A model generated the notes under the pieces. The model made no database searches. It saw only the letters and a list, made by a program, of their open reading frames with translations, and was not told the DNA's origin. The position numbers were made by a program, and so were the translations under genes. Source: Channa striata (Eukaryota > Chordata > Actinopteri > Anabantiformes > Channidae). Taken from it: a DNA stretch of 64,000 nt. Every line of letters begins with the position of its first letter. Position 1 is the stretch's first letter. The stretch is taken from the NCBI GenBank assembly GCA_033026295.1, contig CM065182.1:11408001-11472000 (forward strand). The letters run 5' to 3'. Positions 49,502 to 61,500 of the stretch are shown here, one piece after another.

Positions 49502-50761
49502 TCTTTGTTTGAATTTTCCTCCCATAGAAGTTACTCTGACAATCATACCCTCAACTGTGCAACCTCCTGCACATCAGCAAGTATCTGAGATCAAGGAGGT
49601 GTTTTCGTTTGTTTCGGCCCATTAGGGCTGTGCTCAAGTCAGTTTGGATGAACTGTTAAAAGACTCATCTGGACAGGTGCAACCAAATTAACAGCACGGT
49701 GAAGAATCTGCAAAAAAACACAATGGCCGCATGTTTGATGAAATTTTTTGCAGTCTGCTCAGTAAAAGCATTTCTGCTGATGTCACTCAACACACGCATT
49801 GTGAAGTGTGATGTACCTACAGTGGCTGTGAGTCCCTGTGTTCCCTATTTTTCTCTTTATGAATTAAATGTTATTAGATCAGGTACAGATATCGCAGACA
49901 CGTGAGCATATTTTACAAAAATGACTTCTCCAGCAGGTGCTATCACATCTAAAAGGATGAAGGCAACAGCTCTGGACAACTTCCAACTTCCACATGTTTT
50001 TAGTGTTTATTTAGACTTTCATGTCAACAGTTCCATTTCACAATCCACACCAAAGTCTCTCCGTATTCCTCACCGTCTGTTCCCCAGAGACACATTAAAC
50101 TCCTCTGAGAGCAGGCAGCAGCGCAGGATCAACCAGACAAGTTTTAACAGGAGTTTTACTGCTGTGACTGTGGAATGAGCAGCAAGCCAAGCAGCCAGCA
50201 TCACCAGGCCCCCGGGTGAATGTACAAGCTGTGGCCAAAGAAAATGTACCTGACGAGTAAATGGAAAAGCAAGTGATTTTATATAAACAGGTGAGTCATT
50301 CGGGTACATGCAGAGAACTGCGTGTAGCACCGCTGGTGCCAAGTTCAATACCCGTCAACACGCGGGAAGCAAGAGGAGGTCACAAATATACAAAAACACA
50401 CGCCTGTTATGTTTTCCTTTGCTTATTTAGAAGTTTCATTGTTGAGGGTCTACGTGCGGTTTCATGGCGATTAATTCAACAAAAAATTCTCAAACCTTAC
50501 AGTAGGTCAGTCAGAGGTTTGTCAAAATCAATAGCTTTCATCATCTGGGATCCATGAATGTCAGTAAGCGAGGTGCTGAACCATGTGACAGATGAAGATA
50601 TTCCTTTATATAAATGAGTGTTTTAAACTGGTGGCCCTTTAAAAAAATGTCAGAGGAACCACCAATATCACTAAGGTTCAGCCTTTGAGGACCGTGAATG
50701 TTCGTACCATTTAACAGCTGTCAAAATATTTATGAATAGAATGAATGATCACATTCATTTG

Positions 50762-50797
50762 ATGACCATATATACATATTATGACCATATATACATA
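50762..50797 (+). repeat. 17-base tandem duplication
   Basis: ATGACCATATATACATA occurs twice (50762-50778 and 50781-50797) with a TT spacer. Confidence 0.9.
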
Positions 50798-51609
50798 GTA
50801 TTGTGCTATCTTTGGTTCTATGTCAGCTTAAACATATTATTCTCATAACTAAACATGACAGTCAGCCTTTGTAGAACTACAAATATTGGCCGGAGACGTT
50901 ATTAATGCCGTTTAATAAGAAGGAGCATAGGTACATGCTGTATAGTACATTCACTGACAAACAAATATTTCTTCAGATGTGCAGTACATTTTGTGTTAAC
51001 ATTATGGGCGTTGTCCCAGATGATGAAGCAAATCTCTGAGGCTCTCTGTTGAATGTACAGTATCTTGGCATAAACATAATGATTACCTTCCCTGCCAGCA
51101 AAATACAGTGACTGACTCCACCCTCTGCGCTTTTATACTTATTATTACCTCTTAATTGTCGACTTTTTTTTTTCTTCCATGAAAACCAACAGGTTCTTTT
51201 GTGTCATGCAGCCCCAGGAGAGCTGCCTGCTGGCATGGTTACCTTTTACCTGCCACGTCAGGCTTAAACAATCAGGCACCTCAAACCAGCAGAGTCATAA
51301 CGGAGCAGAAGAGTCGATGTGGGCAAATGATTAACTCTTTTTTTCTCTGTCTTTGTTAAAAACTGTCAATAACCTCTAAGCCTCATATTGTACTCAATCT
51401 TTTATGTTATTAGTGGCATTCACATTTTCCCCTTGTGCAACACAAATGGAAGCGCAGATCTTGCACAAACACAACCACTTTCATTGTAGGATGTTTTTTG
51501 GTCTAACATTAGTTAGAGTGGTCAAATCTGAAGGGACATTTGCTGGAAATGCCAACGACCATCATAAAAGAAACACAAAAAAACATCTCACTATTATTTG
51601 AATAATTTG

Positions 51610-51615
51610 TTTATT
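51610..51615 (-). terminator. Polyadenylation signal of klf5l
   Basis: TTTATT on the plus strand reads AATAAA on the minus strand. Beyond it on the minus strand comes TGTTTTTTTGTGTTTC, a strong GU/U-rich downstream element. A second AATAAA at 53258-53253 lacks such sequence. Confidence 0.6.
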
Positions 51616-53099
51616 ATTTCATTGCAGCATCTTGCACAAACAAACAAACAAAAAAATTGTTCTTACTAATTTGTCTTATACATACCGTAAAAAAACAAAA
51701 TTAAGCAAACGTTTACATAAAACCAATCTGAAATCCCATTAGTTAAAAAAAAAGGAAAAAAAAATATTATATTATAATAAGAAATAAAACCAAACAATTA
51801 TTTACAAAGTCTTCTGCTGTACACAGTGGGTGGTCAGTGCCCCCTCCTTGAGAGAGACAAGAGAACTTGTTTCCTTGGGAAGAATCTTATAAAAAAAAAT
51901 CTGTTTTGAAATAACAGGATGTGTTTCATCTAACTGAACCTGGTCAGTCAATTCACACTAGTTTTAACCTCCATGGAAAAACAGGTGGGAATCCTGCAGT
52001 CCCAACACAATATACTAATAAAATCCGTTGCAAACCTACTGGAGCACGTTTGTGTGACTGTCAAAATCTTCTGGCACTACCCACGTTATTGTTAAAGCAA
52101 TGACGAGTCTGTGCAGTGTATCTGTTCATAGAGTTTGTGGTTTCAAAAGAACGAGGACACGTGGTGTCACTGACACAAAGCGCCTGCGAACAATCAGGCC
52201 AGAATCACCCGGCTGCAGAGTGATATGTTTGAGACCTGTAATTCCAGTTCAACCCGTGCTTCCTTCAGGCAAAAATAAAATCCGGAGCTCTCCAGAACTG
52301 GATGTGCTGATCTGCACCATCTGCTGGCACGGAAAGTAGCAAAGTGCTCGAAGAGAAAAGAATAGAACAAAGTCTGAGGTGAAATCTAAAGATGGAGGGA
52401 ACTAGTGTGACATGGTAGGTTTAATTCGATTGGTCTTTGATTGTCTCTGCTGACTGATTAAACGTTCACATTCAAACATTAAACCATGATTCACAGCCGC
52501 CTCTCAATTCTTTCGGATTTCTGTAAACTACACGTTGTTGCTCTCTATAAAAGATGCAGCATTTAACCTCTTAGTCTGTAAAACTGGGAAATAGCCATGA
52601 TTGCATTGCACCTGTAAATTAAGAGAGAAGGTAGAATGATCGTCAGGAATGTTCGAGGGCATCAATCGCTTTCTTCGCGACACTCTCCCCTCATCACGAC
52701 TGCCTTGGTTGATGGAATCAAACTCTTCTTTTGTGGCCTACAGGGCAACATTTTCCCACCCATAGAGTTCCTGCTGTTGGCACGCATAAAAAATACGCCA
52801 CTGCACAAAAATGTGTCTACTTCCTGAACTGGCAGTGCAGATAAAAAAAAAAAGAAAAAAGACTACGTTGTTCTAGACGTTGTATCTAGACGTTCGCCCA
52901 ATCAAAAGGACTTCATTGGCGATGTGTGAGCGTCTAATTCACCATACGTAACAACCAGGAATGATTATATAAGAGCTATCTATCCACCCATCTCCGTGCT
53001 TCTTTAGCTGTGTTGAGCAAATGTAAGAAAGAAAAAAAAGTGGGAAAAACAGAGCTGAATAGAAACTGCAAGCAAACCACAAACTGTCAAAAGAGCTTG

Positions 53100-53113
53100 G
53101 TTGCTGTGGCAAC
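53100..53113. promoter_or_regulatory. X-box-like palindrome in the klf5l 3' UTR
   Basis: GTTGCTGTGGCAAC has perfect 5-base arms (GTTGC/GCAAC) and departs from the X-box pattern at one central base. Confidence 0.2.
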
Positions 53114-53315
53114 AGATAATAATGGATACAAACATTGGCAAATTACTCCGCTCTCCGAGCTCGGCAGGTATTACCTGAGCTGAAGCAGGTATAACTAGGC
53201 GATTATTAACTTTTCCATGGAGGGTTCTCTGATTTGTTTGATTTGTTTAGTCTTTATTTTGAAGCCCTTAAAGGGAGTTTTATCACAAGGAAGCTTCAAC
53301 GTGGAGCATTACCCA

Positions 53316-53430
53316 TATTTACATTTGATGTAAAAAAAAAAAAAAAGTCAAGTATAATTCTTAATACATTCACTGTATTCTCAAACACACATACAGTATG
53401 CACACATATATATATTAACAAATATTTACA
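53316..53430 (-). promoter_or_regulatory. Two Pumilio-type sites, klf5l 3' UTR
   Basis: Plus-strand TATTTACA at 53316-53323 and 53423-53430 reads TGTAAATA in the transcript, a match to UGUANAUA. A third copy lies at 51799-51806 near the predicted 3' end. Confidence 0.4.
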
Positions 53431-53645
53431 GAGGGTGGACACTTCCACCTGTTCTTCAAAGTTCATTCCTCATATTGATAAAAACATGGTCAGTTTCGAT
53501 GAAATTGGCAGCAGATTTGCAGAGAAACAAGACGGCCGTGGTGTTTACAGGAGAAGAAAGTGTATCCAGAGAAGTTGCAACTTAATCATTAGAGCCCAGC
53601 GCCACAGTTCTGATGACAGCAATAGCCGCAGTAAGCTATTCCTGT

Positions 53646-53649
<4 letters not shown>

Positions 53650-53687
<38 letters not shown>
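53650..53687 (+). repeat. (TG)n microsatellite in the klf5l 3' UTR
   Basis: About 19 TG units; reads CA in the minus-strand klf5l transcript. Confidence 0.95.
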
Positions 53688-53689
<2 letters not shown>

Positions 53690-54297
53690 GTGCCTGCAGA
53701 GACTGTTTGTACAAACTGAACCAATGCATGTTGTTAAAAAAACTCAACTGCTCAGTAGTGAAAACAGACCAAAATCATCTCTGAAAACCTGATAGGTCAC
53801 TAGCTCAGGTGTTCGCCTGTCAGCAAACATATTGGCCAATAGCAGGTGATGAATATGGAGTGTTAAACAGTTAAAACTCACATGTATACAGCCATGCCTG
53901 GCAGTTCTGCTTGCCAATACATAATTAATACAAGGGCAATTTACCTAAAAACAGATTTGTTCCTCCATTTTTCTCTGTGTTTCTTCTATTTTTTGCTGTT
54001 GATTGTAAAGACTCATTTCACTCGCGTGGGATGAGTTTTATCAGGAGATGTTAAAGTGTCTCCTGTAGATTCTTCTGCTGAACAGGAGCCCTGACCAATG
54101 AGTAGGTGCAGTGACAACGTGATCCGTCACTGGCCAGCACCTGTGTTTGTCGTAGAGTCTGTGGTGTGAACGTTTGTTAGCAGGGAGGACTTTGGTGCAG
54201 GATTTCTTTATGCTGTTGGTTCAGGTGCTTCGGGTTCGGGTACTGAATGGATGCTCCTCTGTCTGTGTGTGTGTTGGTATGTACAGGTATATGCGTG

Positions 54298-54476
54298 TTA
54301 ATTTTGGTGACGCTTCATGTGCAGGGCCAGGTGGTCGGAGCGGGAGAAGCAGCGGCTGCAGGCGACACATTTGAAGGGTTTAGCCCCGGTGTGTTTCCGG
54401 TAGTGTCTGGTGAGCTCGTCCGACCGGGCAAAGCGCCAGTCGCAGTTCTCCCATGTACAACGGTACGGCTTCTCTC
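54298..54476 (-). CDS. klf5l: klf5l terminal coding exon, zinc fingers 2 and 3
   Basis: On the minus strand the acceptor is ATCTTGCAG|GA; 58 codons precede TAA (54300-54298). Finger 2 is CTWENC with x12 and HYRKH; finger 3 is CVAC with x12 and HMKRH. The last residues, HMKRHQN, are those of KLF5. Oddity: finger 3 carries an extra Cys (CSRCFSRSDHLAL) where human KLF5 has Ser. Confidence 0.97.
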
Positions 54477-57400
54477 CTGCAAGATAGAGGGGAGAAGATG
54501 GACGCGTTACAAATATAATGCATCTTCTTATCATCATTTGTTTCTTTTCACAATTTTACATTTTTTCTGTGATGGATTAATGCGGACAGGATTTATTGGC
54601 AGTATAACAACGAGAGCAAGGACAGAGTTGTACTACTTCTTTTTAAACCATGACATTTTGCAAGATGCTAAAAGATTATGGACCACTGCTACCTTCACAT
54701 TTATATTTTTTACATATATTATAAATATATAATTTAAAATATAAAATCTAAAATCTTTTAGTAGATTTGCTTTGTACTTTCAATTTTTTTTCAAAGCGCT
54801 TTACACTGCTTCTTATTTACCCATTTGCACTCACAGTCACACACCGATGGGAGATCACTGGGAGCAACTAAGCTGGGGATCAGTGTATTGCTCAAGGACA
54901 CTTTGACATGTGACCGGGGATTGAACCAGCAACCCATTAATAAAGCCGGGAGCTTTACTATAGTAATGCCAGCTAATCCTATAAATGATGGCGTTATGAC
55001 AAAAATAACGTCCTTACACAATAAGAGCCCTGATGCTGATTAACTTGAAAGTGTGAGGGAGATAGTGTGTCTGCCCACAAACTCTTTCACTGAGCGTGTG
55101 TGTGTGTGTGTAGCTGTATTTCTAAATGGGGTAATCAGTGTTTAGGCAGTTTTAAATGACAGTCAACAGTGTGGGCGAGACTAAACACTAACTCATTTCC
55201 ATGAAGCTCACATACAGACACATACGTATCCGCATTTTCTTGCGCTGTTCATACAATAACAATACAATAGTTAACAACAACCTGTATAGTATGTTCATAG
55301 CATCTGATCTGAGCAATATGATCCACATCTTCTCGTGTACATATTTTCTAGAGGTAAGTTATAACCTATATCCTGCACTTCTGGTTAGACATAAACTGCA
55401 TTTCGTTGCCTTTTATTTATACATGTGTAATGACAATGAAGTTGAATCTAATATAATCTAATAATATTAGTCACAAACAATCAAACACACAACAACTATG
55501 AAATGATGCGCCCTTATGTTGTTGCTTGAATCAGGAGAGGATGGGATTGATTCATTCACAAACCCTCATCCTCATAGATATTGTTCTACTCCTTATACAC
55601 ATTTTTCAATGCTTATTGAAAAATGCACCTACAGTGTATTTTGATTTAATAAAATCATCCTTCCACATCGAACACTCCGACACTGATTAGTGTATCCATA
55701 ATATAACCACACAAAATACAAATCTAAAGCTCTGAAGAATAACGAGGCAAGTAAATCTAACATGACACCCAAGGTACCCCACCCAAACTTTGACTTTTCT
55801 CTGCTGTGCCAAATGTTCTATTGCCAAACTGAGCAAATCATAAACAAAAAGAAAAGGCTTTGCTGAATGAGTTGGAGTGCACACAATGGGAAAAAATGTC
55901 ATCTTTCATAGCCAACGAGGAAATTAATGTCTTGGAATCAATGTGAGGCACAAACAAAACTGAAAGCGAGATACTTAAATAAATCAAACTCCACTAAATC
56001 AAAATCCACTAACTGTGGTTTGGTACTGTCCACAGCCAGAATATAACGTTTAAAGTTGTTATTAGAAAGTTCATTATTTCAGGACATGAAGGATCACAGG
56101 TGAATCCATCGTGAACTGAAGTCATTATTCTCTACAATCATTTTTGCTTTTTGTCAAATGTCTTCATCATTTTTTAACACTGCTTTTACTTTTGGGCTGT
56201 TGAGTCTTTGTTGAGCACAACAAAAAAATCGCAGTTCTCCTACGGATTTATGGTGAAACTTCCAAGTTGTGTCCCTTATGGAAATCCTTTGAGGAAACTC
56301 TGCTATCAGTCAGAGTCGAGGGAGCGTGACTGCGTGATGCCGTTTGAGTCATCAAGTGCTCATTAGCAGAGTGGGCTTCATTAGTGCTGATTAGATTATC
56401 TTCTGCTATTGACCATCAATCACTGAATGACAGTTATTAGTGGAACAAGGGGGTCCAAAGACCAAATGGGGAAACAGGCAACAACAAATAAGGATAAGCA
56501 GATATAAATCCTTAATGAGCATCTTAATATGGTACTTTGATGTAATTTTCCTCAATAGTCTAGCAGCCATGTAAAATATGTATTAATAATAATTACTTTT
56601 ATGTTGTTTTTACAATTGGTTATAGCTCTTAACCATGTTTTGGAGTATGATCGAATATTTGTAATCCAACAAGCAATTAAAGCCCACATCAGAGGCCCAG
56701 AAGCACGACGGCTTCCATTATGAACAATATCCCATTTCTAAAGATAACTGCAGCTAATGTGTGTAGAGGTGGAGTGCTAATGTCTCCGTATAATAGGCGA
56801 AGGCTCTCGACCCGCAGGTGTGTTTGGTTTTTGCTCTATAGCTGCTCTGCCGGGGTCAAAAGCGCAGTCGCCTCTCTAAGACTATTATCTTAGGACTAGC
56901 AAACAGGCCGGTGAAATATGAAGCATGAACACACTGAACAAACACACTTGACTGGTATTTATTCCTAAATATACCTGCCGAAAGGTCAGGTGAAAACCTA
57001 TTCCGCCATCCATCCTCGCATGCTTTCATTTTCCCTTTTTCTAAAGGAAAGCAGGAAGTTTTGAGCGAGACCATGTAAAAAAATTCCACTAAGAAAACAC
57101 CAGCTTTGTGTTATGATGTGAATACACTGAGCTTTCTGGCAACAGCGATAAAAACTCTCAATCCACTGACAAATGAGGCAGATATCTTTGTGGTTTAAAA
57201 TTGTTAGAATATGAATTTCGGAAGCGTCCTTTTATTGTTATAATAAAATTTGCCTATAGAACTAAAGTGATGTTATGGTCTTCTCATGGTCTTCTCATGA
57301 CAGCTAACTGTCTCATACACTCAATCGGAGACACATGGATGATTTGAAGTGTGTATGATCTCATCACTTGGGCATCAGCCATCAGCTCGAAAGCCTTTAG

Positions 57401-58479
57401 AGGCATTTGTACATGGCAGACAGCAACTGTTTGACCAGGTGGATGATTAGAAACAAGCTCCTATTATCTCGACCAAACACACACGTACACTAATGGGTGC
57501 ACGCATGAGCACATCACAAGTCATAATGGACAAACACATGGTCTCAAACCGCAAAGACACAACAAAATAAACACACACACACACACACATGTACAGACAG
57601 TGTAATAGCAACATTACATCAATCACACTGTGTTCGTGGGACAAAAAGCTCCTCTCAGACGGCTGTGTACTTTGTAAGGATCATACACTATATATTGACT
57701 CTATAGGAGCCTTTAGTCTCTCTGACACCCAAAATCTCTGGAATGAAAGTATCGTGACTCCTCCTTTGACGTAAAGACCAAGCGAGCTTAAAACCAATGG
57801 AGGATCCACTCAAACAAGAAATCTGTCCTCTCTGTCCACATGTACTTGCTATATTTTCTTTTAATAATAACCTTTCAATATATTTGAGCAAAAATGATTC
57901 AGACGTTTCAGTTGCTTTAATTTGAAGTACAACTCTGACGCACATAGTCTTTTATTGCACCTTTAAACAAACATTTCAAGCAAAGGAACTTAGTCAGTGA
58001 TCTTACTCAAAGACTCTTTAACTAGTCTTACAAAGAACTTAATTTGATTTCCTGAGTGGCAACATACAGAACAGAACACAAACGTCAGCATCATATTGAA
58101 ATAGAAGCGGTTACTGCAACAAGTTTGTACCCACATTAATCATTTATTAATATGTAAAATATGCTGCTAACAAAAATGAAAACTATCCATTCAAATAATA
58201 CCCAGTCTTATTACTTCTGCTTTAAACCATTTGTACTTTAAACGACTATATCCAATCTAATATGATACAACAGGAGCGTCATAATACCATTTTATAACCA
58301 TCGCTGCCTGGTTTTACTGAGTCAAAGAGCAAACATCTTCAAGCTTTCCAGGACGCCCATAAACTCTTTGTGGACCTCTTAGCTTTATCAGCCGAGTTAG
58401 TGTTTGTGAAGAGGGCTGGAGGGTTCCCTAATCAGGCTGATAGCACTCCACTCTTTAAACACACACACACACGCACACG

Positions 58480-58562
<83 letters not shown>

Positions 58563-61500
58563 ACGCACACAGCACAATTAGAGAAGTAAACGTCCAGATC
58601 CCAAATGGCTGTTGAGGCCATGCCTACGACTGACTTTACTAAAAATATGTTGAATTGTTGAGTATAGTTATTTAACTTGTCAATGTGTTGGCAAATGTTA
58701 AGTGTGTTTTTTTAATGTTGATTAGGTTTATCTAGTATTCAAGTACATCTTTTTGTGTAAAAGGTCTTGTTAATATTAACATTTTTAAACTTGTACTTGA
58801 GTAAATGTACTTACTTCCATTCCACCAGTGGTTGCTATGCAACCTACAGTTTGGATAGATCAGTATGCTGTGAACCAGGTGTGCTAATACATAATAACAG
58901 TTTCATTGTACAACAACCCAAAATGACCCTGATTAGCTCAAATCTACATGTAAACTAAAGCTGACCTGGCTGAACAGGACGACTCTAGTGCAACACCCCA
59001 GGTTTTTTCTCTGTGTGTCGTGCAGGTTGATCAGCCATGCGCCAGTCGCAACGGGCATGATGTGTGTACAGGCTACAGTGCGAACACACACATAAACATA
59101 TTTACACCAATTCCAAGTTTCCAGGTCAATTAACCTGCATATCTTTAGTGTATGGGGGCTAGGCAACCTGAAGAATGTCAGGGTTTTTGAAGCATCTGAC
59201 CACACATGTTGATAGGGGACATTAAAAATCAATGAGGCACTGTGCTGTCTGACCCTGTAAAAACCTGACACAATAAAAGCTAAAGGTCCAGTATGCGGAA
59301 ACTGCAGTCCAAAGTACTTGATTTCTTGGGAAACCATTGTGAAATGATGCCTACTGTCACGGCAATTGCGAGTACTTATACATCTATGGAAGGGAGGTTG
59401 CAAAACTAGATGAGCATCAGGAGAGAATCTTTTTTATCATCTCATCAAACCAACAGACACTTGCCCCTACACCCACACAACTTCCTGATACACAGATTTA
59501 AATGGCGGGTGTGTGATGTCACAATCGTGGTATGGAGCCTATCCCAGCTGTCTCCTGGGGGGGAGGCAGGGTGCACCCTGAACCCGTCAATGTCAGAGCC
59601 AACACTCACATTTGCAATTAACCTGACCTGTATGTCTTCGGACTGTGGAAGGAAACCGAAGAACATGCAACTTCAAAACCTCTCCAGCACCGTGCTGCCC
59701 AGTGCAGGTTGCGTTATCTTACATATTTACCGTGGATACTCACCTGGCCACAGCTTTCTGTATTAGCAGAAGGTGTGAACAGGCTTTACCACTCAAGTAA
59801 GCAAACAGGGAGCTACATTAATCAATTATGAAACAGATAAAGCATGAATAACTTTCCGAATACAAGCCTCGCTTCAAAGATAACCCAGCACTTTAGTGTA
59901 CAATGTTCAAAAGAAAGTATTACCAAACTGACTTTGGATTAAACTTAAGATAAGCGAACAAAATGAGACCATTTTGATGTATCTTCAGTGAGTTAATAAA
60001 AATATTTGATTAACAGGCAGTTAGCCAGCAAATCCACAGGTAAACAGAGTTGCATGTCAGGCCCAAGGATTACTTGACTAAGGGGAAGTGAAGTGATACC
60101 ACATACAAAATCCATAGGAGACCCAGGATGACACCATGGGCACTTCAAGTATTAAAAATAATATGGTAGTGCGAGATGAACTAATTTAGAGTAACAAAAG
60201 CAGGAGATGAGAACAGTACAGGACATGATTTGGCCAATGTTTCTTTACATGCTCAAGTTATGAGTCATCATTAACTGAATGCGAAACAAGACAGGGCAAG
60301 CCTCGCACTGACAGACTGTAAATCTGTTGGTAAGACTCACAGCGTCACCAGAACATGCAAACCGGGCTGTTCATTTAACACCAGCCCTTCACACACTGCA
60401 TGGTTCCGTTGGGCTGCTGTGCAACTTTCATTCATTAACACTGCGAGAAGAAAGAACAGGGTACAGCTCTCTTCAGGCCACTAGACAGGAAATATTTCTA
60501 AAAGACAAAATGATGACTGCCTTTAAACAGTTGCTTTTTGCTTGTGCAGAACTTTCCAAATACTTAAAAAAAGCCAGGTACATTCATTGTCTTACATCCC
60601 AGACAAAACAACCACATTGCTTGAGATCATTGTTTCGGGGGAACAGAGGAGATCTGATTAATCATCAAAACTCCGTGTGCATGAAACATTTACAGCTGCA
60701 TGCTGACAGGCAGCCACAGATTACTGGACCACTGACAAACTGATATATCAAGGACATAACAGCTTGTTTGTTCATGTTTGTTACGTTAACTGAAGTGAGG
60801 CAACGAGTGTCGATGTACCTGTTATACTGTGCAGGCCACTGCACATTTTAAAAAGTTGTCATTTTTTTTACAGTGCAACTTAGATAACTGTGGTAATAAT
60901 GTGGCAGACACTTTGTGGGTCTCCACCATCCGTTCAATAATACACACTCTTTACGTCTGGTTTAACAGTCGCAACATTCTGGTGTAATTTCTCTCCTGTC
61001 TGTAACTGTTTTTTCGGTTACCATTCTCCCTGCATAGTTTAAAGTCTCTGTCTTTTGTGCTGCACCACAACTTGAAACAAACCAACTTCCCCACTAGGAT
61101 CCATAAAGTTTTATTATTCTTGAGTACAGAGGGATCTGCTTCTATCTGCACATTCATTCACGTTCGTGCTTTCACACTGTAGGAGCTCTGCAGTGTTAAT
61201 TGCACGAGTAGATCTCTAAGATCTCGGTCTAGGGCTTTTGGGAATCCACAGGTTTCATCTTACAGAAAGGAAACACATCGAAACCACCCTTGTTCTGCCA
61301 ACCCCCACCTTCCAACTAGTCCATCCTCTGAAAAGAGACTGAAAAGCAGGAGTAACTGGTTTGGCCTTTGCTTTACTAGTGTGTCTTCCCTATTTTCCCC
61401 TCTTTCCTTCATCCTCCCCTCCTCCCTGGCTTCTTTGTTCTCTCTCTGGGGAAACTCGGAGGACAGGTATGAGCACGTATAAACATGGCGGAGAAAAAAC

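Larger units (their letters stand above)
46016..51589. other. Intergenic region between the 3' ends of klf8 and klf5l
   Basis: Apart from the candidate small spliced gene (47105-49501), it holds two adjacent hairpin-forming inverted repeats at 47560-47610, a 16-base AT palindrome at 46467-46482 and a 17-base direct duplication at 50762-50797. No other gene recognised. Confidence 0.6.
51590..54297 (-). other. klf5l: Predicted klf5l 3' UTR
   Basis: From the stop at 54298 the minus strand has no further splice or coding signal before the AATAAA at 51615-51610, giving a UTR of about 2.7 kb. The interval contains three Pumilio-type TGTAAATA sites on the minus strand (53430-53423, 53323-53316, 51806-51799), a (TG)n tract at 53650-53687 and an X-box-like palindrome at 53100-53113. 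The plus-strand open frame at 53234-53719 runs through this tract and is not credible as a gene. Confidence 0.6.

Noticed and set aside
53234..53719. 161-codon plus-strand open frame
   Set aside because: Opposite strand of the predicted klf5l 3' UTR, ending in a TG microsatellite; no known similarity.
11082..58560. Regular short repeats considered as a CRISPR or satellite array
   Set aside because: All are dinucleotide or simple microsatellites without spacers; the genome is eukaryotic.
59410..59766. 118-codon plus-strand open frame
   Set aside because: Largely made of a dispersed fish repeat inside the klf5l intron.
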